A stretch of DNA of 64,000 nucleotides from Clitoria ternatea (Eukaryota; Streptophyta; Magnoliopsida; Fabales; Fabaceae): assembly GCA_037962975.1 (NCBI GenBank), contig CM075670.1, positions 148,432,501 to 148,496,500 of the forward strand. Direction: 5' to 3'. This document shows positions 9,312 through 20,106 of this stretch, one piece after another; position 1 is the first letter of the stretch, and every line of letters begins with the position of its first letter. A model generated the notes under the pieces. It worked only from the letters and a program-made list of their open reading frames with translations. It was not told where the DNA came from and ran no database searches. The position numbers and the translations under genes are program-made.

Positions 9312-10616
9312 ATGGCCAGAACCAAGCAAACTGCACCAAATCCCCCTGCCACCACTTCCCCAAAAAGAAGTTCCCGAAAGAACAAGGGCAAAAGACCACG
9401 AACTGATAAACAAGATGATGCTCCAAGGTTCAGGAAGCAAGGCAACAGCAAGCGGTATGAAGACATCTCAAATTGGACATTCATACCAGAAAGGAAAGTA
9501 GACTTGGCCTTGGGTGAATGCGATGCCTTCCTGCAGATTATAAGAAGGAGAAATTGGCTAAAAGTATGTTACCCAAGGGAGAAATTTGACCCTGAAGTGG
9601 TAAGAGAATTCTATGCAAACGCATGGACAAGAGATGGAGGGGGGGAACGAAAAACCTATGTGCGGGGTACATGGCTCTCATATGACAGAGACACCATCAA
9701 TTTCTACTTGGGGAACATCATGACCTTAGGAGAAGGGGAAATCTGCGAATATGCTGCCATGGTTGCAAGGAACCAGTTCATTGCCACACATGACCTTGAA
9801 GCCGCTATCTGTGTTCCAGGACACCACTTCCAAATGGGGCAAGGAGAGACACCACTGAGAGTTTTAAGAAAGGACATGACTACTATTGCTCAAGTTTGGA
9901 CTTCCTTCTTATTAGCTAACATCGCACCTAACGCTCATGTCTCTGATTTGATTTTTAGTAGGTGTTACCTCCTATACTGCATTCTGAGAGAGGACATCTC
10001 TATTGATCTAGCCCAAGTACTATCAGATGAAATCCACAAGTTTGTGATTTCTGACCAGAAGTATTCCCAGGCAGGTCAAAAGGTAAAAGGGAGTCTTGGT
10101 TTTCCTGCCTTTATCACTGATTTTTGTGCAGCTCATGGTGTTGAGGTACAAGACCTCAAACCAATCAGGCCTTCAATAGACAAACGCTTCATTGAGCGTT
10201 ACTGCAGCAATCCAGCACTCCCTGCAACTGATGCACCTCCTCTACATGCCCCACAAGCAGCACAGCAAACATTCAGCACTGCACCTGCCCACCCCCCCCT
10301 CAGCACTGAAACCAACCTGATTTTACAAGGCATTCACATCCTGAAAGTTCAAAACAGCCATCTCCTAGCCCAGCAGAACGCTCAGCATAGAGGTTTGTTA
10401 CATGTTCACAATGGTCTTTATCATAGCATTCCTGCAGGTCAACACAATCCATGGATGCCACCTGCCCAGTTTGAGGCCCTGCTTGCTTGGCCTGGGGACA
10501 GGCCTCCGTTTATGGGAGGAGGTGAGGCTACACAGGAGGATAGGCCAGGAACTTCAACTCAGGGACCTCCAGAAAGAGACTTGGGAACAGAGGAGGACTC
10601 ATCCGAGGAAGAGTGA
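9312..10616 (+). CDS. Third ORF of Athila-like element (putative plant transposon protein / env-position ORF)
   Basis: The protein has 434 residues from the ATG at 9312-9314, chosen because CTTGCAG ends just before it and the conserved region starts after it; the frame is open from 9183 upstream. The N terminus reads MARTKQTA, followed by a basic KRSSRKNKGKRPR stretch that looks like a nuclear localisation signal. Residues about 45-300 resemble the 'putative plant transposon protein' domain (Transposase_32-like): KFDPEVVREFYANAW, then a W-rich and an I/L-rich block ending near FIERYC. A proline/glutamine-rich region and an acidic tail (EEDSSEEE) follow. No clear signal peptide or transmembrane segment is seen, so a true envelope is unlikely. 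Function unknown; the first seven residues after Met equal histone H3 residues 1-7. Confidence 0.7.
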   Translation: MARTKQTAPNPPATTSPKRSSRKNKGKRPRTDKQDDAPRFRKQGNSKRYEDISNWTFIPERKVDLALGECDAFLQIIRRRNWLKVCYPREKFDPEVVREFYANAWTRDGGGERKTYVRGTWLSYDRDTINFYLGNIMTLGEGEICEYAAMVARNQFIATHDLEAAICVPGHHFQMGQGETPLRVLRKDMTTIAQVWTSFLLANIAPNAHVSDLIFSRCYLLYCILREDISIDLAQVLSDEIHKFVISDQKYSQAGQKVKGSLGFPAFITDFCAAHGVEVQDLKPIRPSIDKRFIERYCSNPALPATDAPPLHAPQAAQQTFSTAPAHPPLSTETNLILQGIHILKVQNSHLLAQQNAQHRGLLHVHNGLYHSIPAGQHNPWMPPAQFEALLAWPGDRPPFMGGGEATQEDRPGTSTQGPPERDLGTEEDSSEEE

Positions 10617-11901
10617 AACTTTTTAATGCTTTTAGTTTTTTTTACAATTAAAATTGCTACTTAGTTTGACAATTTATAGCTTTATTTTATCTTTAGTACA
10701 GCACACTTTAGAAATTGTTTGAGATTATATGCCTGTGATTATTCCTATCTGCTTGTGATTATTCTTGTTTGTTTGGGATTATTCCGGTTTTGATGATTAA
10801 AACTTTGAACATCTTTGAAAACCCCAACCAAAGATTTCACTTTTGAACAAAGAAAAGTTTCTAAGCAGCACAATAATTTTAGGCAACAACACTGATTTTT
10901 TTTTAGGCAAAATGACTTAATTAAGAACCAAGGAACTGGAATGCATGTATTGTTGCTTGTTTATATGACTTGAACCCTTTTCTGTTAGAATAAGGAAGTA
11001 ACCTTTATATCTTGATGAGAGGTGAGAAAAATCTAAACACTTGAGAGCCTCATTTGAAATTGTTAAATTAGCATTGACTGATTTTCTAATTAAACCTTTT
11101 TCTTAAGAAACAAGCAAGGAAATGATAAGGCAATTTTGAAAAATAATTAGCCAAGAGCCAAAAAGCTACCCTGATAAAAATATCCGATTTTTTTTTTTTT
11201 TTTGGCAGCCCATCTTTGAGCCATAAAAGCATAAAAATTTTTTTCTCTGCCCTGAGCTAAGCATAAAAGCAAAAAATTCTATCCTACCTGCATGTTCATC
11301 TTGAAAAAGAGCATAAAATATTTTTCTCAAAAGGTGATGAAACAAATGGAGGCAGTAGAAGAAAATGCAAAAAGAATAGTAAGCTCTCCAAAATGGTATA
11401 AAAGAGCTGGAGGAAAACAAAAGAAAATTCTGAAGTTTCAATGCAAAGAAGGAGCCTTCTAATTTGTTAAATAAATTAACCAAAAACACTTATGCTCTTC
11501 TTTAAACATGCGTTTTGAAACCAAGAAAAACCAAAGATTCTTGTTAGCCCAGCCTCATTACATCCTTAAAAGACCTTTTGATCCTTGCTATTCATTTGAA
11601 TTTTGGTTTTACTAGAAATGACGGCCAATGTTAACGAAGCAGTTCTAATGACGGATGAGTGAAACAGACACATGGTAAGAAATAATGAGAATTCTATATT
11701 CTTACAGCAATGGGTTACATGCTTTATGAACAAGGTAATGGTACATTACACTTCAAGGAATTGGTATTAAGAAAATCATTTGCCTAGACATCAACTCAGA
11801 TTACTGTCTTTTAAACTTTTTGTCTGCAACAGAAACTTAGATTTTGGAACGCTTGATCCCCTTTCCTAAACTTCTTTTTACTTGAGGACAAGCAAAAATC
11901 T
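10617..11901 (+). other. 3' non-coding region of Athila-like element
   Basis: AT-rich, no ORF with family resemblance. It contains a T16-17 run at about 11190-11206. Just before the polypurine tract is a GAGGACAAGCAAAAATCTAG stretch typical of this Ty3 group. Confidence 0.6.
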
Positions 11902-11916
11902 AGGTTGGGGAGAGTT
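11902..11916 (+). other. Polypurine tract
   Basis: AGGTTGGGGAGAGTT sits directly against the TG start of the 3' LTR; it would prime plus-strand DNA synthesis. Confidence 0.85.
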
Positions 11917-13758
11917 TGATAAGTGCTTATTTTGTGATTAAATTCATGACTCAATTGGATCCATTTCCTGAAATACTTAACTAAATTGATAAAATTGAGC
12001 ATGATCTTTACTATAAATAAGTAAATAAGCTTGCTTTGAAAAATATTGAAGACAGGTTCCAAAAGCTTGATAGAAATTCAAGAGGATTCAGCATCATCAG
12101 AACCCCACGCTTAAGGGTTAACATCAAGCACGCTTGAGCGCAGCCTTGTTGAAGGACTAAAAAGAAAACAGAGTTTCAGGAACCTCTCACGCTCAAGCGG
12201 GAGAATGCGTCGCTTGAGCGTGAGTCCTAAAACGCCCAAGCGAGGAGCAAGCGTGACCCTGAGCGTGGATTGAAGGACAAAAGGCAGCATCAGACTTACC
12301 CACGCTTGAGCGTGAGAAGGGGACGCTCGAGCGTGACCACAAGAGCGCTTGAGCGCGGCTGAAAAGGATCAAGCGTGAGCGTGAGCGTGATTTCATGCAT
12401 GCCTGGCGCTCAAGCGTGGAACCATGAAGCTTAAAGCGTGACTGAATTTAATGAAGGAACAGGATCAGGGGCATCTCACGCTCAAGCGTGATAAGGAGCC
12501 GCTTGGGCGTGACCTCGATCCCGCTTGAGCGTAGCTTGAGCGTGGAACATATCTGTGAGGATAGAGGAGCTCGCTTAAAGCGTAACAGGCCCAGCTTGAA
12601 GCGAAGGATCAAGCATATGTTAAACAAAGGAGCCACGCTTAAGCGTGGTCAAGAAAGCTCAAGCGCAAGGCAATCAAAAAGCATCAGAGCCCTTCACGCT
12701 TGAGCGTGACCATCAAGCTCAAGCGTGACTCACACAGCATGGGTTTCTTCATTCTTTATTCACCAATAATGCGATGCCAACTCACCCACTTTCTTCTGTT
12801 TCCACCAGTCTCTGAAAGATGCCACATGGGTTCTACACAAGTGGGCAAGAGAAGCTGAGTCAAAACTCCTATAAATCAAGCTGCAAACAGAGCACAAAAT
12901 CATCAAGCTCCTATCATCATACATCAGATTCATCCTCTGTATTTTTCATTTCACACTTTCCATTTTCTGTATTCATTTCTTTGATGGTGAAAATGCAAGG
13001 CATGAGTAACTAATCTCCCTTATGGGATTGGCTGTAATCCATTCAACACTGAAGTAATGCTGTCGTAAGTTTTCATTGAGTAATGAGATTTGATAAAGTT
13101 TCTGTATTTCCTTCTGCGTTTAATGCCTGAAAGTACTTGATCACTATTTTCTTGTTCTAAGTTTTCTTGAGTATGCTGGGAAGTGACTTTTGAAAGCAGA
13201 CCCTGAAAGAAATGCTTGTTGTGAGTAGGTAGCCAGGGATGGCGTCTAACGCAACAAACGTCAAAACAATCGATCGATAATGCTGGAATGGTTTCCAAAG
13301 TGACTGAGGGATCAGCGGTTTGGAAATCATTCTTATGAATTTTGTAGTCGAGGGATCGATGCAAATGACTTTGATTGTGACGTAGAACTTATCTTTTCGA
13401 TTTACTTATATGGAAACTTATGCAGCTTACAGAGGTGAAGATGTGATGAAGCCAATCCCTGTTTTACAAAACTGATTTTTCCAACATCATTTACTGTTAT
13501 ATTTTGCAAAGTACTATTCTCTGTTATTCTGTTACTTGCTATTTTTCATTCAGCAACATTCACAACAAATCAAAACTGAAACTTTCTGCCTAATCAATTC
13601 AACTTAAGATCTTCATTCTAGCACCTCCTCAGTGGAACGACAACTATACTATATTACAACTTCTGTGTTTAAACTTGGCACATCCATTTCATTGAGTTCA
13701 TATTATACAAACTTGATTCTCTTACAGCAAGACTCAATAGAACCAAAAACACTTATCA
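11917..13758 (+). repeat. 3' LTR of Athila-like element
   Basis: It is 1842 bp, with the same ends and palindrome array as the 5' LTR. It is followed by the TSD copy TGGGG at 13759-13763. Confidence 0.95.
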
Positions 13759-13763
13759 TGGGG

Positions 13764-15371
13764 TCGCCTGATGGCCATGGTCCTCCAAGCCACCAGCTCC
13801 AGGACTCTGCTCTGGGGTGGTCAGTCGGGGTGATGGGGTGGTCTGCAGTGGTGGTGGTGGTGGTGGAGTGGTCTGCTGTGGTGGTGGTGGTGGTGGTGAT
13901 GGAGTGCTCTGCTGTAGTGGTGATGGAGTAGTCTGCTGTCCTGGGGTGGGAGTCCCCTGCCGGGATGTCGGGGTCCTGGACCCACCACCCCTACTGAAGG
14001 GCAGTCGACGTCCTGTCATCTGTGGATAAAATCATGAAAAGAAAGGTTAGTCTCAAGATATATATAAACCTATGTAACATTTTGTTTAACGTCTACATAC
14101 TCTGTGTCTGTTTCAGTTTCAAATTCCCCCTCAGTTTCAGTGTCACTGTGGTTATCTGTTTGAACAAGTTCATCAGTATCCAAATCAGCCCTAGACCGTT
14201 TTGATCGAGAGACAAGGTCTTTGTCAATATGGTCACCCCCCGTAGTGGCGAGTGTCTCATCCATTATGACTGGATCAATGTTGAACAAGAAATCGGCATC
14301 GTTGAGCTCGTGTGGTGCAAGCTGATAAGCGTCATCGACCTCCTCGGAGACATTGTCAGTGATCTGACTTCGGGCCTTGGCCTTGATTACTGCATACCAG
14401 TCCCGATGTCCTCCCGGGAAGTCGGTGTAATAAACCTGCTCAGCTTGTTGGGCAAAAATGAATGGATCAAACCCTTTATATCTACCATTCTTCTTGACCT
14501 CAACTAAGCCGTAGTTGTTGTCAACCTTTGTTCCAACACCGATTGTGTTGTCGAACCAATCACATTTGAATAGAACAATATCTCTTCTTAGTCGTCCAGA
14601 GAATGAAACTTCAACAATCTCCGTCAGCACTCCATAAAAGTCTTCTTCCAACTGACCGGCGGTGCCTTTAACACAAACCCCGTAGTTATGGGTGCGCATC
14701 CCTTCACTCCATTGAAGAATATTAAACTTGTAGCCATTTACATAGTAAATAGGCCATTTTTTAACAGTTTTCACCGGCCCCCAAGAAAGGGCTTGGAGTA
14801 AAGAATCTTCAATAAGGTTGTTAGGGTCTTGTATCTATGTACAACATAAGAAGTAGGTCATCGTTAGATAACAGGAGTTAGAAGCAAATAGGCTTAAAAA
14901 CACTTGGAATACGGGTCTTACATGTTGCGCGAACCAACCAACGAACTTGGATGACACCTCACTATGAATTTGGTCATCAGTTAAATCATTTTGCTCAAGT
15001 TTTAGCATATCTGTGTATAAGCTATTGAAAGGAAACAAATAAGTTTAATATAAAAGCTACGTTAAGAATGTATAATATAACTTCTATGACTTACTCAATA
15101 AAGGGTTCCACTTCTGGGCAATTTAGAAGAATGTACAAGTGAGCCGCCTTTCGATCTTTCTCATCAATGTAACATTTTGTGAGCCTGCCCCCCGGGTGAC
15201 CAGGATAGTTGAAAATCGATGTTTGTTCATCAAACCCTGTGCGGCTGGCTACCCCAAGATTGCGGGGAATTCTACTCATTCTAGTTTCTATCTCCGTCAA
15301 AAAATAGAAAGAAGCAAAGGTTGTCATTTCTTCGACTAAGTATGCGTCACAAATTGATGCTTCAACGCAGT
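13764..15371 (-). pseudogene. CACTA element A, right segment: DUF4216 and proline-rich exons
   Basis: Colinear with 19730-21379 of element B. Minus-strand exons by comparison with B: about 15095-15371 (end of DUF4218, truncated), 14922-15021, 14101-14834 (DUF4216, with the KKWPIYYVNGYKF start and a W-F-D-N-T core), and 13764-14019 (proline-rich, starts MTGRRLPFSRG). The copy stops matching B at about 15371, inside the exon. The tnp2 core and N-terminal exons are therefore missing here, so A could not make its own transposase even before Athila split it at 616/13759. B could in principle have supplied it in trans. Confidence 0.8.
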
Positions 15372-17304
15372 CTTTGGAAGAGGGAAGGGCCTCAATCTTC
15401 GATGCAGGGCTCGTAGACGACGTCAGAAGAGGGAAGGGTCCTCGACGAAGATGAAGGAGCCCACAGAGGGATGATTGTTATAAAGCTTACTGTGTGGAAC
15501 CATTTTTTCTTGCCTTGGCAAGCATACACAGTTGAATTAGAAGCAAAACTGAACCAATTAATAGAAGACAACGCCTAACTGAAACAGGCACTGGTACTGC
15601 CATGTAACTTGAACTTTTACAGCATGTTGAGTTTCCATTTCTTGTTCTTATGTAATAGTAACTCAAAAATATTGACACGGATCATTTATTCCTATTCTTC
15701 AGGTGCAGGCCGAGTTGCTTGAGGAGGAAAAAACAACAGGTAACCACTAACCTAATGATGGTACAATTATAGTTCTAGTGTGAAGTTAGAACAAATTTGA
15801 TGCATGCCCTTTCGAGTGCCATTACCATCATTAATTAAAATTCAGAATGAGAACTATTCATTATACCTATAGCTTTGGTTATGTAGAGACATTAGCTTAT
15901 TACAGATATTGTGTGCAAGTTAATATATGATTGTTTTATCTCCAGTGAAATATTTGGATGACAAAACTCTCACTTGGTTTCTGGAAAATTTGTCATATGA
16001 TCGGGTCATGAATGTAAACTAGTAGCTTAAAACCTTTTATAAATAACTATTATCTGATCACTTGCTGCAGTGTTTTGAGGAAGGGAACGTGAGAGTTCAG
16101 ACTAAAGCTGAGAAGGCAAATAAGAAACTGAGAGCCTTGAGAAGGACTGAGAAGGCAAAGAAGAACAAGAAGAAGAAGAAGAAGAAGGGTCGCGTCGGTG
16201 TCGGAGTTGGAGAGCGGTGGTGGGTCGCGCAGTGTCGGGGGCCAACACGAAGTCGAATGGTGTGGAGGGCAGTGGTTGTCGCACGAAGTAATGGAAAATG
16301 AAGAAGCTGTGTGTGAAACCTAAAGAAACAGGGGCCAAAACGCTGCGTTTCATTAATTTGGGAATTAGGGTTTTCAATTTTTCAAACTCGGTGGACTCGC
16401 TCAAAAATCTAGAGTTTGCAAGAGTCTACCCGAGTCTGCAAGAGTCTACCCGAGTCAGAGAGGGTCCGAGTTTCCAGCGTTTTAACTCGTTTTGCCTAGG
16501 TAGAAACGTAGACTCGTAAGATATTGATAATATATTGATAATTAATTCTCTAACTCATTTATGTAGTGCAATATATTGATAATTAATTCTCTAACTCATT
16601 TATGCTTCCAAACTCCAAAGCAATAAGCAACACTTGAACCTACTAGGGTCGAAATGGACCTAGTGTTGAGGGGGTTTGAGTAGTTAGTTTAAGCCTTCAA
16701 GGTTCTAGGTTCAAACCTCAAGCCTGACCTTTCATTATAAGTAAATAATAATAATAAAAAAGAAACACTTGAGGCTTCAGATACTCTAAATTTCTGAAAT
16801 ATCTTGTGTTCTACAACTGATAAAGCACTAATCCTCTACCCTCTGAATCTGAAACAGTCCAAACTCCAAATAGTTACGTACTCTAGACATTGCTATTGTT
16901 TGATGCTTAAAATGTAAAACTAAGTTATTCATTCTACAAGTATCAGCATGCAGGGTAAGACTCAACCACACAGAAGATTCCTTTGGGGTGTAGAGGTTAT
17001 TGGGAGAACAGAGTCCTATTATGATATATGAACAATGAAAAGTATATCAGGATTGGATCATCCTATTTAAAAGACTCTTTTAAAATGAAAACTATATACT
17101 CAAATATATAATATGGCTGTTATATTATCAATGGCATTCTCATCGTTTGTAAGTTAGTAACTTATTTGGTGTGTGTTGTCATCTTGTTTGCGCTTACTAT
17201 ACACCCTTGTTTAGTAATCAGAGTTCAATTGAGATAATTGACTGAATTTGGTGTTGTGGTGAAAACAGGTTCAGGAGGTAGTTCTTTCTGCAGATATGAG
17301 ATGT
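15372..17304 (+). other. Sequence between CACTA A segment and CACTA B (host-derived fragments, short repeats)
   Basis: It contains bZIP-like exon remnants (15519-16160), a 20-bp unit repeated twice (16417-16436, 16437-16456, TGCAAGAGTCTACCCGAGTC), and a direct repeat of about 35 bp (ATATTGATAATTAATTCTCT start) near 16529 and 16571. Purine-rich GAAGAAG runs lie near 16165. I see no intact gene. Whether this is host DNA or cargo inside element A cannot be settled here. Confidence 0.5.
15519..16160 (+). pseudogene. bZIP transcription factor fragments (ABI5/AREB-like), decayed
   Basis: The exon-like piece 15519-15593 reads QAYTVELEAKLNQLIEDNA, then an in-frame TAA at 15576-15578, then LKQAL, with GT directly after it. 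This is the start of the leucine zipper in ABI5/AREB/ABF-type bZIP proteins. A second piece after TTCAG at about 15702-15738 reads VQAELLEEEKTT. A third after CTGCAG at 16071 reads CFEEGNVRVQTKAEKAN and then KKLRALRRT, like the C-terminal end of the same family. The DNA-binding basic region is absent and a nonsense codon is present, so this is not functional. Family assignment is by eye; it is most secure for the first piece. Confidence 0.5.
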
Positions 17305-17307
17305 AAT
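17269..17307 (+). pseudogene. HMA-domain exon, left half (split by CACTA B)
   Basis: After the acceptor-like GAAAACAG the sequence reads VQEVVLSADMRCN in one frame. The other half lies at 41637-41679. Together they form one 82-bp exon with the metal-binding motif MRCNKC (MxCxxC) of heavy-metal-associated domain proteins. The last codon AAT is the target site duplicated by the CACTA insertion. Confidence 0.65.
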
Positions 17308-17825
17308 CACCACTAAAAAAACAACTTTTAGCGACGGAAGTAATTGGTCGCTAATCAATGGAATTCCCGTCGCTAAAACCATTAGCGACGGCATCTCAGA
17401 CGGGCAAGAGGACGTCGCTAAAACCCTCGTCGAAAACACATCCGCGACCACACACCTGCCGTCGCTAACATATTGACGGCGAAAGGCCGTCGCTAAAATC
17501 GTCTCTGCCCCCATAACTCCAGCCGTCGCTAAGTGTTCCCATACAGCGACCTCGAGTCCCCGTCGCTACTAACAGCCACCAGCGACCACCGTATGCCGTC
17601 GCTATAGGTAGTGATGTAGCGACCACAGTATCCGTCGCTAGTGGTTGCGATGTAGCGACCACAGTATCCCTCGCTAGTTGTTGTCAGTTAGCGACCACAC
17701 GATCCGTCGCTAGTGATTGTGATGTAGCGACCACAGTATCCGTCGCTAGTGGTTGCGCTGTAGCGACCACAACGTCCGTCGCTAGTGTTAATAAGTCAGC
17801 GACGGACGTGGACCGTCGCTAACGG
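17308..17825. repeat. CACTA B left terminus and subterminal repeats (36-bp phased array)
   Basis: The terminal repeat starts at 17308, then AGCGACGG/CCGTCGCT words in both orientations. From 17544 to about 17820 the core recurs at 17544, 17580, 17617, 17653, 17689, 17725, 17761 and 17797, a near-constant 36-bp step. Each unit has the form TAGCGACCAC then GTCGCTAGTG, itself an imperfect inverted pair. Subterminal repeats are the known binding sites of TnpA-type proteins in CACTA elements. Confidence 0.9.
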
Positions 17826-18172
17826 GAATTTTTAAATTTTTTTAAAATTAATTCAATATTGACTGGTTTTGTTAATTTAACTTTAAAAATATGTTAATAT
17901 TTTGTATTTTGTATTGGCTGATAAAATTTTATAATTAAATTAAAATAATTTTTTTGAAGTAATAAATTATTATTAAAAACAAAATAATAGATTAAATTAA
18001 TTTATCAAATAGGTTGAATTATTAATGATAGGTAGAATAAGGCTTTGTGATTTGAATGTAATTACCAATAAATATTGGCATAATAAATAAAGAATGACAA
18101 AATAAATACTGAATGAAAATATAACATAACTAAAAATCAAATATACAATGTGTATAAATAAAAGAACTACAA
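17826..18172. other. AT-rich spacer, CACTA B
   Basis: Strongly AT-rich DNA between the subterminal array and the 3' end of the transposase gene. No ORF or RNA gene seen; probably 3' UTR/terminator of the minus-strand transcript. Confidence 0.5.
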
Positions 18173-20027
18173 TCAAGGTGGTGGGGGATCCTGGGGTGGT
18201 GGTGGGGGCGCCTGGGAAGTGGGGGGAGGTAGCCTCGCCATCAACTGCATCAGTAGCTCCTGCTGTTGAGCAAGTTGCCGACGAGTCTCGGCGTGCTGCT
18301 CCTCGGCCCGCAGTCGGTCCGCCTCGGCCTTCTGTCGGTCCGCCTCGTGCCGCTCCAACAGCAACTGCCTCTGACGTCGCTCCTCCTGTAGCTCATCGTT
18401 CAGGTTTTGAATTACCTGAATGACCTCAGTCGGAAGACCAGAGGAAGACGAAGAGGAAGGGGTCTTCCCCTTTTTCGCCAGCTGCGTGCCGACGCCACCC
18501 AATCCAAACACCCTCCCTTTCTTGTTCACACCGCCAACAGCCTCCATATAGATGGCGTTGTCGTCAGAACAAGATAGGGTGGGAGGAACCTCCCCTTCAG
18601 GGGTGGAAGCCACCAGGTCCGCCTCCTTCTCGGCCCTCCTGGCCTGATACGCCTCCTGTAAATTCAAAAACAACGATAGGATTAGTAAGCTGATTTGTAA
18701 GTAAATTAAAAGCATGTGTCAGTTAAAAGTAAATACCGCTAGCTCTGTAGTCTTCTGGTTTACCCATGCACCGGCTTTGTTCTTCTTGGTCATTTGCATG
18801 ACCTCAAACAAAGAAGGCTCCCGGTGCTCCCTCAGCTCCTGTGGTGGACAAAAAACATTGAGATTATTGTTTGTAAACATGTAAGACGAACCATAATAGA
18901 AATGTTTAACATAAATATACTTACAAATCTTTTCTTGTGCTCGAGGGTTGAAATGCTACCCCCAGTGTAAACCGAGGCTGCAGCATCGGCGGCTCTGTTG
19001 GCCCTATTCCGAGCACTCGCCTGCTGGAATGGGACCCCGCCCCACTTCTGGACCATCCCGTCCCAATGGTCCTCCGGGATCCAACGAGGGCGCTCACCCT
19101 TGTCCCTCACCTTCCAAAGGGTACTCTTGATGATTTTGGAGGTCTTTGTGGCAAAGACCTTCCTAATCTCATCAATCATACCCTCCGCCCACTGGTAATC
19201 ACGCTGTAAAATGAATTGAGAAATCAAAATTAATAACGGGTCTATTTTACAAATTAAGTCACAATAAATGAGCTAGGAACTTACCGAGAAGGTGTCAAAC
19301 CACCTATCTTGCACAACCTTCCCAGCATCTGTCCAAGATATATATGGACCATCCCACTGGGCCTTCAAAACCTTAGTAATCGCTTTGGTAGTGCGACTGC
19401 TATCAACAAAGCTGTAATGACAACAATTATGTTAGGAGTAAAACAACACACAATCTAGGGAGACACCCAAAATTTGGGCAGAGTCTCCCCTGTAAATGTA
19501 ACATTTCCAAGTTTAAATAGTTACCCTGTTACAAACAGAAGAGTGCCCAGTACAATTCAATCTATACAAGTACTAATTAAAGTAAGCAACAATAAACCAA
19601 CAAGTCTTTCAACTAAACCCTAATATAAAGTATCATACAAATAACATAAAAGTATATGAAATTTAGTCACTTACTCGTCTCCGGCCAGCACGGGTACCAA
19701 CATGGGCAGAGGGGATGCCGGAGGTGGGGTCGCCTGATGGCCATGGTCCTCCAAACCACCAACTCCAGGAGTCTGCTCTGGGGTGGTCAGCTGTGGGGGT
19801 GATGGGGTTGTCTGCTGTGGTGGTGGTGATGGAGTGGTCTGCTGTGGTGGTGGTGATGGAGTGGTCTGCTGTGGTGGTGGTGATGGAGTGGTCTGCTGTA
19901 ATGGGGATAGAGTGGTCCGCTGTGGTGGTGATGGAGTGGTCTGCTGCCCTGGGGTTTGCATCCCCAGACGGGAAGCCGGGGTCCTGGACCCACCACCCCT
20001 ACTGAAGGGCAGTCGACGTCCCGTCAT
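18173..20027 (-). CDS. CACTA B TnpA-like part (proline-rich plus Transposase_24 exons)
   Basis: Five minus-strand exons with clean GT/AG borders: 19675-20027, 19285-19411, about 18926-19203, about 18735-18840 and 18173 to about 18658. The first starts MTGRRLPFSRGGG and has PSPPPQQTT repeats. The next three carry a Transposase_24 (Ptta/En/Spm) region with WDGPYISW, STLWKVRDKGERPRW and EHWDGM-like blocks (here EDHWDGM). The last has a basic/acidic coiled coil (LQEERRQRQLLLERHEADRQ) and a PPPP tail, then a stop. Such proteins bind subterminal repeats and help excision. The 20027 exon is preceded by ATCCACAG, so it may be spliced to the DUF4216 exon upstream and not be a separate gene. Confidence 0.75.
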
Positions 20028-20106
20028 CTGTGGATAAAATCATGAAAAGAAAGGTTAGTCTCAGGATATATATAAACCTATGTATATATGTTTAACAACT
20101 ACATAC

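Larger units (their letters stand above)
617..13758 (+). mobile_element. Athila-like Ty3/gypsy LTR retrotransposon, complete structure
   Basis: The element is 13,142 bp. It has two 1842-bp LTRs, a tRNA-Asp-like primer binding site, gag and pol in one frame split by a single stop, a third ORF behind a splice-acceptor-like site, and a polypurine tract. LTR ends are TGATAAGTG and CACTTATCA, a perfect 9-base inverted pair. The pol ends in integrase without a chromodomain, and the long spacer with an extra ORF before the 3' LTR fits the Athila/Calypso group of non-chromovirus Ty3 elements. I noticed only three differences between the two LTRs by eye (near 692, 965 and 1179 against the 3' copy), so insertion is recent. 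It sits inside the proline-rich exon of CACTA element A. Confidence 0.92.

Noticed and set aside
16102..16404. Minus-strand 100-codon ORF next to the bZIP scraps
   Set aside because: Runs over GAAGAAG repeats; the Ser run is a reverse reading of this; no similarity recognised.
16640..16730. tRNA-like GGTTCAAACCTC (B-box-like) sequence
   Set aside because: Only a B-box-like word is present; no cloverleaf or A-box could be built, so neither a tRNA nor a SINE is claimed.
13756..20037. Plus-strand Val/Gly/Cys-rich ORFs near 13817-14029 and 19715-20037
   Set aside because: They are shadows of the proline-rich TnpA-like exon on the minus strand (CCACC/GGTGG repeats).
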